The notes beneath the pieces were generated by a model. That model had not been told where the DNA came from. It did no database searches and was given only the letters and a program-made list of their open reading frames with translations. This document shows positions 1-7,345 of a stretch of 64,000 nt of DNA, piece after piece. Position numbers and translations under genes: made by a program. Origin of the DNA: Clostridia bacterium. GTDB taxonomy: Bacteria > Bacillota > Clostridia > Christensenellales > CAG-138. Every line of letters begins with the position of its first letter. Position 1 is the stretch's first letter. The DNA is taken from assembly GCA_016292635.1 (NCBI GenBank), contig JAEDIC010000006.1, forward strand, positions 28,404 through 92,403. Reading direction: 5' to 3'.

Positions 1-1404
1 AACGCCGCGCTCAGCCTCCGTGAGCGTGGCGGCGCGCGCCGCAAAGGTATCGAACAGCTCCGCAATGTTCGGCGGCAGCTTCCCTTCGGAAAGCGTCTGA
101 TCCTGCTTTGTGGATTTTACAAAGGCCATGAGCGCATCGATCTCGGAAATGCCGGAGGAACTCACATTCTCCACGGCAGCGCCGGATTGCACCGCCGCAA
201 TGCTGCCCACTATGGGGCGCGTAAAGCGGCGGGACAGGAAGATCGCACAGCCGAGCATGACAAGGAAGAAAGCAAGGGAGCTTATTATCCAAACCATCCG
301 ATTCCTGTACGCATAGGCCGCATACCCATCCTGCGGGAGCAATACGGATACAGTCCATGTGCGGCCATCCTGGCTCAGGAACGGAATAACCCGTGAAACT
401 CCGATATAATTCCCGACATTGGAAGAATAGGTGTTGAAATAACGTCCCTCGTCGATATGCATTACACTCGAACCGTTCAAATAGGTGCTCTCCGTGCCGC
501 CGATCAGCCCCTGCTCCAGGAGCAGCTGCCCGTTTTCCACTGGCGCCAAAACGCTTACCATCGAGCCTACCGAACTGTCAAAGGCAGGGTAGCAGAAACT
601 GAAATACAACGAGCTGATCTCGATCCCGCATATACCGGCCGCCTTGCCGCCGCTGTCGAGCACCGGCACGCACAGCAGCATCACATCCTCCCAGGTGTCT
701 GTAAGATGCAGCCTGTTCGTCCATCGGTATGCGTCCGCAAGCCGCCGCACGGGTGTCTGCATCATTTCGTCATATCCCGGGATGTTGGAAGAATTGAACT
801 CCAGGTTCCACCGGTTGTGCAGCTCCAGCTCCTCCTCCCGGGCAATGTCCGGTATGCCTCGGAAATAGATCACCTGCTGGTTCATGGATTTGTTCGTGCT
901 GAGGTTCACATAGCGGATATACAGCCCGCTGCGGGACGTTTCGGCAGCCTCGGCTTTGGTGTTTGTAGTGGCGTCCAGCACGATAAACGCGCCGCTCGCA
1001 CTGCTGGCCTTCAGGGTGGTATACAGCATATCATAAAACGAATGCTGCAGGGAGAGCAAAGCCTCCGGCTCATCGTTGAGCGCCGATACATTCGAGCCGT
1101 ATGCTGAAAGCGTCTGCATCAGCTCGCGCCCGGCCCGCTCGGAAAGGGCAATGCCATGCGCCGAAAGCGACTCGATCTGGCTCGAAATATTAGCGGCGGT
1201 GTTCTGCAACTGAAGCCGCATAGTCTGCCCGATCTCCCTGTCCGCATTAGAAAGCACGCCCGTAACGCTCAGTATCAGCAGCAGCGTTCCGAACACGGCA
1301 GCGGCCATGAAAAACCAGTACAGCGCCAGCTTCCTCTGCATACTGACGCTTGCCTTTTTTGCCATTTCCGTGAGCTTGAGCAGCTCGCGCAGCTTTTGGG
1401 ACAC
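1..1404 (-). CDS. membrane sensor with extracellular region, probable LuxR-type regulator (3' truncated)
   Basis: The frame is open for 468 codons and runs off the left edge. I chose GTG at 1404 because a perfect AAGGAGGTG lies 8 bases upstream. A hydrophobic segment near residues 25-48 (ALYWFFMAAAVFGTLLLIL) and a second near residues 375-395 enclose an extracellular region of about 320 residues, the layout of a Cache-type sensor; I see no clear ligand motif. The last visible residues (FAARAATLTEAERGV) resemble the start of a LuxR helix-turn-helix in a clostridial family of membrane-anchored LuxR proteins, but the DNA-binding helix itself lies outside the window. The gene follows a solute-binding lipoprotein gene by 43 bases on the same strand, so the two are probably one operon that senses and binds a sugar or similar solute. 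A histidine kinase of the YesM type is the main alternative. Confidence 0.7.
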   Translation of the reverse strand, partial: MSQKLRELLKLTEMAKKASVSMQRKLALYWFFMAAAVFGTLLLILSVTGVLSNADREIGQTMRLQLQNTAANISSQIESLSAHGIALSERAGRELMQTLSAYGSNVSALNDEPEALLSLQHSFYDMLYTTLKASSASGAFIVLDATTNTKAEAAETSRSGLYIRYVNLSTNKSMNQQVIYFRGIPDIAREEELELHNRWNLEFNSSNIPGYDEMMQTPVRRLADAYRWTNRLHLTDTWEDVMLLCVPVLDSGGKAAGICGIEISSLYFSFCYPAFDSSVGSMVSVLAPVENGQLLLEQGLIGGTESTYLNGSSVMHIDEGRYFNTYSSNVGNYIGVSRVIPFLSQDGRTWTVSVLLPQDGYAAYAYRNRMVWIISSLAFFLVMLGCAIFLSRRFTRPIVGSIAAVQSGAAVENVSSSGISEIDALMAFVKSTKQDQTLSEGKLPPNIAELFDTFAARAATLTEAERGV

Positions 1405-1447
1405 CTGCAGGTTCACCTCCTTCCCGCATTGCCGCACAGAGTTTCTA

Positions 1448-2830
1448 TTATTCGAAGATGGAACGCAGCCCGTCGCAGCAGTCCTTTGTGAGCTTCGGAA
1501 GCAGCATTTCCCTGTCTGCGTCCTCCGCTTTGCTGTATGTTTCCCTTGCGGCTTCAATCTGCAGGCGAACATTCCTTTCAAAGCTCGTTTCCAGATCGAG
1601 ATACGTTTCGAGCTGGGGAGCTGTGTAGAACGTATAATCCGCCTGCGTTTTCATAAACGCATCATAAAGCTCAATGTACTTTGCCTCCGTCAGCCCTTCC
1701 ACCTCCGCGGGAAGGTATGCGTCAAACGCCTCCTGGGTCACAGGCATATACCCCGCTCTTACCGTAAACTCCGTATTGATCTCCGGCTCCGTGATCCATT
1801 TCAGGAAAACGATGGCCGCTTTCTCCCGTTCCGGCGTGGATTTGAGCGTGCAGAACCCGGCCCCACGCTGCATTACAAGCTTCTCCCCGTCCTCAAACAC
1901 CGGGCAGGGCAGGGCGATCAGTTCGCTCTTTTCCGAAGTGTTGTCCGGATATGTAACGATGTCCGAATAATACAAGATGCTTGCGGAGGACGCAACGGAA
2001 ACCACGGCGTCACCCGTGCGCAGGGGTTCCGTAGCATAGCCGCCCTTGAGCCAAACTCCGCCTGAGATCGCCGCTTCCGCATACGGTTTCCACGCTTTCT
2101 CAAAAGCAGGACCGAAGGCAATCCTATCGCCATCGAAGAAGGATTCCCCCAGCGACTCCACGCCCACCTGGAAATAATTGAAGTGATAATCGTGCACGAA
2201 AAACGTTTTGCCGTCGCCCGGCACATCGGGCGTAAGCGAATCCGTCCATTCGGCATACGCAACGCTGAGACGGTACAGCCCCTCCCAGGTGGAAAGGTCT
2301 GAAAGCTCTGCGCCCGTAGCCGAAGCAAAACGGTCAAAGGCCGTTTTGTTTACATAAAGCACTTCCGTCGATTTCGCCACGGGAAGGATCACGAGCCGCC
2401 CGTTCAAAACGCCCTCGTTCAGGAAGGATGGGATAAATTCATTCAGCTCGGATTCGGAAAAATAATCCCGGTAATCCACCAGAATATCCTCATCCGGCAT
2501 GGCAATCACTGTCTTGGGATAAGAGATGAACAAGTCCGGCAGTTCAGCCGCGCCGGGGTCGTCGTTGGCTGCGGCAAGCACAGACTCATGGATGCTGTTG
2601 GTGTTGCTCACCATGCCCACCTGAACGCAGATCCCCTGTTCCTTGCCGACCGTTTCGTTGAAGCGGTCGATCATGTCATTGAGCGGTGATTCCGTCTGCC
2701 CGCCATACACATGCCAAACGGTAAGCGTGATGGGCTGATCCGCTTTATGTCCGGGCGCAGCGCATGACGAAAACAGCAGGAGCGATATGCAGCACAGGGC
2801 AAAACACAACCATTTTCTGAGATTCAGCAT
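1448..2830 (-). CDS. ABC transporter extracellular solute-binding lipoprotein
   Basis: A 460-residue family 1 (carbohydrate-type) solute-binding protein. The N-terminus is a lipoprotein signal (positively charged start, hydrophobic core, LLFSSC lipobox, Cys about residue 22). The mature part begins ITLTVWHVYGG and carries family features such as AADLPDLF-like and GYMPVTQEAF segments. A longer frame reaches 2935, but ATG at 2830 gives the correct signal peptide and follows a weak AAGGATG site. No permease or ATPase gene lies next to it. The partner is the downstream membrane sensor, so it may work as the binding part of a sensing system rather than of a full transporter. The substrate cannot be told. 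Confidence 0.85.
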   Translation of the reverse strand: MLNLRKWLCFALCCISLLLFSSCAAPGHKADQPITLTVWHVYGGQTESPLNDMIDRFNETVGKEQGICVQVGMVSNTNSIHESVLAAANDDPGAAELPDLFISYPKTVIAMPDEDILVDYRDYFSESELNEFIPSFLNEGVLNGRLVILPVAKSTEVLYVNKTAFDRFASATGAELSDLSTWEGLYRLSVAYAEWTDSLTPDVPGDGKTFFVHDYHFNYFQVGVESLGESFFDGDRIAFGPAFEKAWKPYAEAAISGGVWLKGGYATEPLRTGDAVVSVASSASILYYSDIVTYPDNTSEKSELIALPCPVFEDGEKLVMQRGAGFCTLKSTPEREKAAIVFLKWITEPEINTEFTVRAGYMPVTQEAFDAYLPAEVEGLTEAKYIELYDAFMKTQADYTFYTAPQLETYLDLETSFERNVRLQIEAARETYSKAEDADREMLLPKLTKDCCDGLRSIFE

Positions 2831-2973
2831 CGTACTCTTTTCATCCTTTCTATTGCCAAGGCTGCACCACGCAAAGCCTGGCAAGGTGTTCAGAGGCGTT
2901 GTCAGCAATATGCCGCGCAATCCACGCTTTAACAACTTTCCGGTTCTCCGCCGTCCGTTTCGAGCAGATTCTT

Positions 2974-3002
2974 ATTTTAGCGCATTTTATTCGAGTTGTC
3001 AC
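2974..3002 (-). promoter_or_regulatory. candidate SigA promoter of the solute-binding protein operon
   Basis: On the minus strand GTGACA and TAAAAT are separated by exactly 17 bases, about 145 bases before the start codon. Position and spacing fit; the -35 box matches five of six consensus bases. Confidence 0.4.
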
Positions 3003-3036
3003 CCCCCCTGCCCCGAAAGCCATGCCGGTATACCGA

Positions 3037-3075
3037 ATAAAATGCCTCATTGGGAAAAGCAATGAGGCGTTTTAT
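3037..3075. terminator. long inverted repeat, possible bidirectional terminator
   Basis: Arms ATAAAATGCCTCATTG and CAATGAGGCGTTTTAT pair over about 16 bases around a 7-base loop. A/T runs flank the GC core on both sides. It lies between the solute-binding operon promoter and the yetF-like gene, both on the minus strand, so it probably ends transcription coming from 3445. Confidence 0.5.
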
Positions 3076-3198
3076 GCAAGGTGCACCAAAAAAGATATGT
3101 ATGTTTTGTTTTCCTTTGATTATCGGCATAACCCTATGAAGAATCGAGGCAGAAGTATATAACCGCTTAGCTCATACTCCCGGTCAAAGAGGTTGCAT

Positions 3199-3433
3199 AC
3201 CCATCTAAACCAAACCAAAAGAGCGCTTCAATATATGGGGCTTTCTGCCCAAAAGCTTTCAATTCCTATTGCTGTTACTGCCGCAAATGCTTCTTTGCTT
3301 CGCAAGGGTAACCAGCATATCACCAGGCTGCGTCAGAACCATACCCAGCAGATTAAATCCATCCTCGGTCAACTTACCTGCATAAGCATTGGCAAGGGCA
3401 GTAATGGAAATTGTCATTTCAGTCACGGTTCCA
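3199..3433 (-). pseudogene. possible frameshifted small-protein relic downstream of yetF
   Basis: On the minus strand a frame overlapping the yetF stop codon reads MTISITALANAYAGKLTEDG and continues in a protein-like way to about LVTLAK. It then becomes unnatural, while the neighbouring frame continues with KEAFAAVTAIGIESFWAESP and a stop. One inserted base would explain this. I do not recognise the family. It could be a broken small gene once co-transcribed with yetF, or chance. Confidence 0.25.
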
Positions 3434-3444
3434 AAGTCCGCATA

Positions 3445-4131
3445 TCAATTTTTGACGGAAACTTTCTCATAAAGAACAAACTTCAGATTCCGATCACAAA
3501 CCGCCAGAAAAACATCCTGCGGAGAGTAAATACTACGCTGCTTTAGCTGCTTATCCAGCCAGTTCAAATCCAGCCCCATGCGTTTCAGGTTATCCTCCAG
3601 AATGCGGCCATCCATGATTAACTCTGTAAACAACAACTCCTGTTCTGGAGCCAGATTCATGTCGTTGGGTGTGGCAGGACGCTGACTACTTACCGGAAGA
3701 ATCGTAAGTTTTCCGTTGTATTCAAAAACAGCAGTTTGGATGTTCGTCAAGTCAAAGTATCCTTGCTGCCTGCACATAACCATAAACTCGCTCAGATCCA
3801 GCCTGGCCTTTTTCAGGTTTTCATAATACAATTTCCCGTGATCCATAAGGATGGTGGGTGTACCGTTGAGGTATTTGCGTGTTCTTGGAAATTTGTTGGA
3901 AATTATACTCAGCAGCAGAGTTGTGCCTCCGTATATTACCATGGCGGTAAGCGGTTTCCAAGGTTCCTCTAACTCTGTGGCCATTTCAGCCGCAATGGAG
4001 CCAATGGTTATTCCCGTAATGTAATCAAAAAAATCCAACTGAGCAATTTGTTTGTGTCCAATGAACTTGGCTACCAAAAATAATGCGCCAAATGACCCCA
4101 AGGCGGTCAGGCAAAGAGTCAGAAATCTCAT
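3445..4131 (-). CDS. DUF421 / YetF-family membrane protein
   Basis: A 228-residue protein with three N-terminal hydrophobic segments (from LTALGSFGALFLVAKFIG to about residue 75). The soluble part has the typical DUF421 sequence (FDYITGITIGSIAAEM, GTPTILMDHGKLYYENLKKA, QQGYFDLTNIQTAVFE). Homologues such as Bacillus YetF and YrbG are inner-membrane proteins of poorly known function, often linked to spores or envelope. ATG at 4131 was chosen over the longer frame (to 4278) because AAGGGGG sits 9 bases upstream and the membrane segment then starts at residue 2. A possible relic gene overlaps its 3' end. Confidence 0.85.
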   Translation of the reverse strand: MRFLTLCLTALGSFGALFLVAKFIGHKQIAQLDFFDYITGITIGSIAAEMATELEEPWKPLTAMVIYGGTTLLLSIISNKFPRTRKYLNGTPTILMDHGKLYYENLKKARLDLSEFMVMCRQQGYFDLTNIQTAVFEYNGKLTILPVSSQRPATPNDMNLAPEQELLFTELIMDGRILEDNLKRMGLDLNWLDKQLKQRSIYSPQDVFLAVCDRNLKFVLYEKVSVKN

Positions 4132-4336
4132 ACAGCAATTCCCCCTTTCTCTATATACTGGCCAAATTTGCGGCAAGCATACGCGAATAGGATACGCAAA
4201 CGCAAAAATGCCGTTTGCCGCAGCATCCGTGGCCGTAAAATAGTACGGATTGTGGTAAAGCGTTATATACGATGGCATTCACTTGTTGTATGGATACATT
4301 TGATATGATTGAAAACAGACGGAAACGGATAGCGGA

Positions 4337-4381
4337 AAAGCCGCTTTGAATGGGGCGACAAAGCGCCCCCAAAGCGGCTTT
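4337..4381. other. two-tier inverted repeat upstream of yetF
   Basis: AAAGCCGCTTTG and CAAAGCGGCTTT form outer arms, with GGGGCG and CGCCCC inside. It looks like a terminator hairpin, but only short T tracts follow on either strand. Together with 4457-4483 it fills the gap between yetF and the tRNA fragment. Confidence 0.4.
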
Positions 4382-4456
4382 ATATCTGTTTTGAAGTAAC
4401 CCTATCTGAAATATCTGCGGCAAACCGTTCGCGGCGCGAACGCTCGCAGATAACGC

Positions 4457-4483
4457 AAAAACCCAGACATTGTCTGGGTTTTT
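4457..4483 (-). terminator. Rho-independent terminator, probably the original tRNA-Met terminator
   Basis: AAAAACCCAGAC and GTCTGGGTTTTT pair perfectly over a 3-base loop. It lies 39 bases from the tRNA-Met fragment at 4522, about the same distance as the terminator at 6107-6135 lies from the intact tRNA. I infer that it ended the tRNA transcript before the island inserted. Confidence 0.7.
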
Positions 4484-4518
4484 GGGCTTTTCGATTCAAT
4501 ATTTAAATCGAATCAGCA

Positions 4519-4833
4519 TTATGGTAGCGGCGATCCGACTTGAACGGATGACATTCCGGGTATGAAGAGATGTGACGAGTGATAAACGGCGATTATCGAG
4601 GCTGAAAACCCTTGAAGTACCTGCATTTCCTGTATGACCGTGCTGATGTGTCTGGGATTCAAAAGTGCTGTTCTGAAATTCATGATGAATGGATGATGAA
4701 CTGTTTTGAGGGGCATTTTGCTATACAACAGGCGCAGTTTTACAGCGTCAAGCGTGTGCACCGCTGTGTGGCCTTCAATTCTCTGAACCGGGGGGGTAAT
4801 GCGATTATTCTGGACTTGAACGCGACACAACAC
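4519..4833 (-). pseudogene. degraded C-terminus of a tyrosine recombinase
   Basis: The minus-strand frame next to the att-like repeat contains FRTALLNPRHISTVIQEM and then SIIAVYHSSHLFIPGM. These resemble the end of tyrosine integrases (T..LL..G....VIQE.LGHSS...T...YSH..PGM). Between them the neighbouring frame reads GTSRV where LGHSR(V/I) is expected, so two compensating frameshifts are likely. The arginine and histidine catalytic motifs upstream cannot be found. The reading ends inside the tRNA repeat, as integrase genes beside their att site often do. The similarity is short, so I treat this as probable, not certain. Confidence 0.4.
4522..4566. repeat. attachment-site-like direct repeat: 3' half of tRNA-Met
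   Basis: 45 bases match 6138-6182, the 3' half of the intact tRNA-Met gene from the anticodon loop to CCA, with one mismatch (T versus C). The match stops abruptly after GTATGAA. This is the classic footprint of an element that integrated into a tRNA gene: one end keeps the whole gene, the other only the duplicated core. Confidence 0.85.
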
Positions 4834-4999
4834 GCGCAGCGCGATTTTCGTGCTGTTTTCTCCGAAATAATGGAAAATCGGCTCTCAAATAACGCCCGCT
4901 TTCAGCCGTTTTTTGGCTCGAAAAGAGAGAAAAAAACTCCGGTGAAAGCCGGGGAAAATATAGAGCGTTTTCACAGTGAAATTTGAAGAAAGACAACGC

Positions 5000-5028
5000 T
5001 TGACTTTCACAAATAAAAGTTATATAAT
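5000..5028 (+). promoter_or_regulatory. strong SigA promoter of the DUF3796-XRE pair
   Basis: TTGACT and TATAAT are separated by exactly 17 bases, 43 bases before the DUF3796 start. The ribosome-binding site AAGGAGG is at 5060-5066. The small XRE regulator encoded downstream is a plausible autorepressor, although no clear operator palindrome is visible. Confidence 0.75.
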
Positions 5029-5071
5029 TCTAACATAATAATAGAAATATATCGCATGTAAGGAGGAAATT

Positions 5072-5518
5072 ATGAAGAATAAATTAGCTTATCTGGGTTT
5101 TCTAGGCTTTCTCGGTATTTTCGGTTTATGGTCGGGTGCGTATGCTTTTGTCCCGTTTGTGTTGTGCTTTTTTTTCTTTACATATGCAAACATGGAATGC
5201 GATGAATTGTTCATCCTAAACTTGCGTCGGGCAGGCTTATGGTCAGCTACGGCAAGCTTAATTTTACAGGGTATACTCCTGTGCTTTATGGTTTGGCGCA
5301 ATATGACACAGGCACCAGTGGATATGGAGCTGTCCGCATATGAAACGCTTGTGTTAACGGCTGCTGCAGGGGATACGGTCACGCTACCTGGCTTCTTCTT
5401 TTTAAGCATGCATTTGCTTATTGCTTATTTTAGTATAATTTTTATGTTAAGTTTGTGCATTTTTATGTTTTCGCTGTTATACTTTTCTAAAAGGGAAAAA
5501 CGGGCTGTGGAAGAATAA
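5072..5518 (+). CDS. DUF3796-family membrane protein
   Basis: A 148-residue protein with four hydrophobic segments. The start [21 protein letters not shown] and the MECDELF motif after the second segment are typical of DUF3796, a small clostridial membrane family commonly encoded beside an XRE regulator. It has a strong promoter and an ideal AAGGAGG site. The next gene starts one base after its stop codon. Function is unknown; the pairing suggests an envelope-stress or accessory module. It lies inside the tRNA-bounded island and is more AT-rich than the core genes, consistent with transfer. Confidence 0.8.
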   Translation: MKNKLAYLGFLGFLGIFGLWSGAYAFVPFVLCFFFFTYANMECDELFILNLRRAGLWSATASLILQGILLCFMVWRNMTQAPVDMELSAYETLVLTAAAGDTVTLPGFFFLSMHLLIAYFSIIFMLSLCIFMFSLLYFSKREKRAVEE

Positions 5519-5519
5519 G

Positions 5520-5717
5520 ATGCTGAAAACGAGAATAAAAGAATATAGGGCGCGCTACGGTTTGAAGCAATCCGAACTAGCGGATCGGGTCGGGGTGCGG
5601 CGCGAGACCATCGGCTTTTTGGAAAACGGGAAGTATAACCCATCACTTAAGCTCGCTATGGACATTGCTAAAGTGTTTGAAACGACCGTAGAAGAGTTGT
5701 TCCGTTTCGAAGAATAA
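5520..5717 (+). CDS. small XRE/Cro-type transcriptional regulator
   Basis: A 65-residue single-domain helix-turn-helix protein ([20 protein letters not shown], then [20 protein letters not shown]). It is a typical YgzD-like minimal Cro/CI regulator with no sensor domain. It begins one base after the DUF3796 stop codon, so the two are translationally coupled and probably form a regulator/target pair. It is the last intact gene of the island. Confidence 0.9.
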   Translation: MLKTRIKEYRARYGLKQSELADRVGVRRETIGFLENGKYNPSLKLAMDIAKVFETTVEELFRFEE

Positions 5718-5882
5718 GAAAAAGAAAGACATAGGGAATAGGGTAGGCAGGAACAGAAAGGGCAGCAAAACTGCTGTCCTCACTGTCTCTAACGCCACTC
5801 ACCGCATTCTCCGAATGGATTTTCCGGTCAAGCCGGTACCAACGGTATACTTCAGTTTGCGCGCAGATACAAGGGAGCCGGG

Positions 5883-6056
5883 TTCATCATAAACCCCAAA
5901 CTCAAATCATGTGTCCTGGGGCAATACAGTGGTTGATGATGTGTCTACCCATGCGGCGGGAAGATTCATCATTTCGGGAAAGCAAATGATGAACTCCGAT
6001 TGTAGGAGGATAGGGGCGAGGTGGTTTTCACCCCCTATTCATCATCTCATGATGAA
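5883..6056. repeat. cluster of TTCATCAT / ATGATGAA octamers near the att site
   Basis: TTCATCAT occurs at 5883-5890, 5965-5972 and 6039-6046; its complement ATGATGAA at 5986-5993 and 6049-6056. Two more ATGATGAA copies lie at the other end of the island (4682-4689 and 4693-4700). The rest of 5718-6106 holds no convincing gene. Repeated short sites just inside both ends of an integrated element are what integrase arm sites look like; this is inference. Confidence 0.45.
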
Positions 6057-6106
6057 CTATGGTCAAAATCCGCTCAAAATCCACCAATTTTCACATTTTC
6101 AAAACG

Positions 6107-6135
6107 AAAAAAGCCCCTAACTTAGGGACTTTTTT
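6107..6135 (-). terminator. terminator of the tRNA-Met transcript
   Basis: AAAAAAGCCCCTAA and TTAGGGACTTTTTT pair with one mismatch, directly downstream (minus strand) of the CCA end of tRNA-Met at 6138. Confidence 0.75.
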
Positions 6136-6137
6136 CG

Positions 6138-6214
6138 TGGTAGCGGCGATCCGACTTGAACGGATGACACTCCGGGTATGAACCGAATGCTCTAGCCAAC
6201 TGAGCTACGCCGCC
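6138..6214 (-). tRNA. tRNA-Met (CAT), elongator
   Basis: A 77-base cloverleaf with an encoded CCA end. The acceptor stem GGCGGCG/CGCCGCT is fully paired (one G-U), the anticodon loop is TTCATAC, and the T-arm carries GTTCAAGTC. The paired first position and the anticodon stem without three G-C pairs distinguish it from the initiator. A tRNA-Ile2 with modified CAT anticodon cannot be excluded. Its 3' half is duplicated at 4522-4566. Confidence 0.95.
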
Positions 6215-6217
6215 ATG

Positions 6218-6293
<76 letters not shown>

Positions 6294-6335
6294 CCGTCAA
6301 CGCAAGGCTTATGATACCATATGAAATCCCTCTCG

Positions 6336-6503
6336 TCAAGGGTTATTTTTCTTTTTATCCTTATACCCCGCCAGCATGAATATGCCGCCCGCAATAACAG
6401 CTCCAATGGTTATGGCTATAACCAACCCTATGGGCGTCTCCCCTGCATAGGCTATTACATTGATATTAAAGCGGCCGATGGCTTCCCCCTCGATTATCAG
6501 CAT
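6336..6503 (-). CDS. small hypothetical membrane protein
   Basis: A 55-residue frame with one strong hydrophobic segment (IGLVIAITIGAVIAGGIFML) followed by a short positive tail (GYKDKKKNNP). It looks like a C-terminal membrane anchor. No good ribosome-binding site precedes the ATG and a stop codon lies a little further upstream, so it may be the tail of a decayed larger gene. It sits between the nitroreductase and the tRNAs on the same strand. Confidence 0.3.
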   Translation of the reverse strand: MLIIEGEAIGRFNINVIAYAGETPIGLVIAITIGAVIAGGIFMLAGYKDKKKNNP

Positions 6504-6576
6504 GGCAGGCAGAATAATAAGCTCCGCCGATCATACTTGGAACAGGCGCAGTCGCCGGTTGCGCAACGCCGTCCCT

Positions 6577-7251
6577 TTATGCCCAGGCGAAGTTTTCCTT
6601 GCCCGCGGCCAGCTCAAAGTGCAGCTTGGCAATGCCAAGGTCAATATTTGCGTAGGGGCCTATGCCCGCCCTCACAAGGACAGCGCTGCTGCCGATTAGC
6701 TCAAAGCTGAACGCCTGCTGATTTATTGCGGAGGGCGCAAGCAGGGCCGCCTCAACTCCCGCCCTGAACCAGGCGGGCAGCTCTCCATTATTTCTGCACA
6801 CATCCTCAAAGGGCTTTGACTTGCTCTTTACACCCGCTGTCTCTCCTTTGCCTATGGCTATTACGCATACGAGCTTTTGCCCGTCCTTAACCGCAGCCCG
6901 GCATTTGCGGCGGCTGAACGTGCCCCCAATCCAGCAAGTATTCAGCCCCAGGCTCTGGGCAAGCAGCACCACCCGCTCTCCGTAGTATCCGCAAAGCTCG
7001 TCAAGCTTTGGCCCTTTGGGGCCAACAAGCGCAATATAATTTCGAACGCCGGACAGCATACCGTATGTGACAAAGAAGCCCTTAAAGGCATCCGGCTGCT
7101 CCGTTATAAGCTGCATGGAAAGGCCGCCCTCGGCGTTGCAGCGGGCTATCTCGTCATCCAGAGCGGCAATGCTTGCCCCGGGTATTGGGTCGGGAAGGTA
7201 CTTCCGCACGGAATGGCGGTTCTTCATGGCCTGCATATAGTCAAATTCCAT
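6577..7251 (-). CDS. nitroreductase family protein
   Basis: A 224-residue protein of the flavin-dependent nitroreductase fold. The start MKNRHSVRKYLPDPIP is the FMN-binding signature, and GVRNYIALVGPKG and LLAQSLGLNTCWIGGTF match the middle of the family. The C-terminal part (LAPSAINQQAFSFEL and IGPYANIDLGIAKLHFELAA) fits the putative TM nitroreductase subgroup. GGAGGG lies 4 bases before the ATG. The physiological substrate is unknown. A terminator separates it from clpB upstream, so it is expressed independently or by read-through. Confidence 0.85.
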   Translation of the reverse strand: MEFDYMQAMKNRHSVRKYLPDPIPGASIAALDDEIARCNAEGGLSMQLITEQPDAFKGFFVTYGMLSGVRNYIALVGPKGPKLDELCGYYGERVVLLAQSLGLNTCWIGGTFSRRKCRAAVKDGQKLVCVIAIGKGETAGVKSKSKPFEDVCRNNGELPAWFRAGVEAALLAPSAINQQAFSFELIGSSAVLVRAGIGPYANIDLGIAKLHFELAAGKENFAWA

Positions 7252-7261
7252 TTTCCCTCCA

Positions 7262-7292
7262 TAAAAAAATCCGGAGCGAAACCGCCCCGGAC
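7262..7292 (-). terminator. clpB terminator
   Basis: TCCGGAGCG and CGCCCCGGA pair around a 4-base loop with a seven-A run on the plus strand, i.e. a T tail for minus-strand transcripts coming from clpB. Confidence 0.75.
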
Positions 7293-7345
7293 TTTCGCTT
7301 GTATTTACTTTATAGTGTATCCATATCAGCCGTCAACATGATATT

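Noticed and set aside
457..1107. Plus-strand open frame of 216 codons
   Set aside because: It is the shadow of the truncated sensor gene on the minus strand, which is open for all 468 codons and has an ideal ribosome-binding site.
4612..4986. Plus-strand 124-codon frame in the tRNA island
   Set aside because: No family likeness, weak start, and it lies antisense to the recombinase relic.
5911..6120. Plus-strand 69-codon frame near the tRNA genes
   Set aside because: It runs through the repeated octamers and into the tRNA terminator; no family features.
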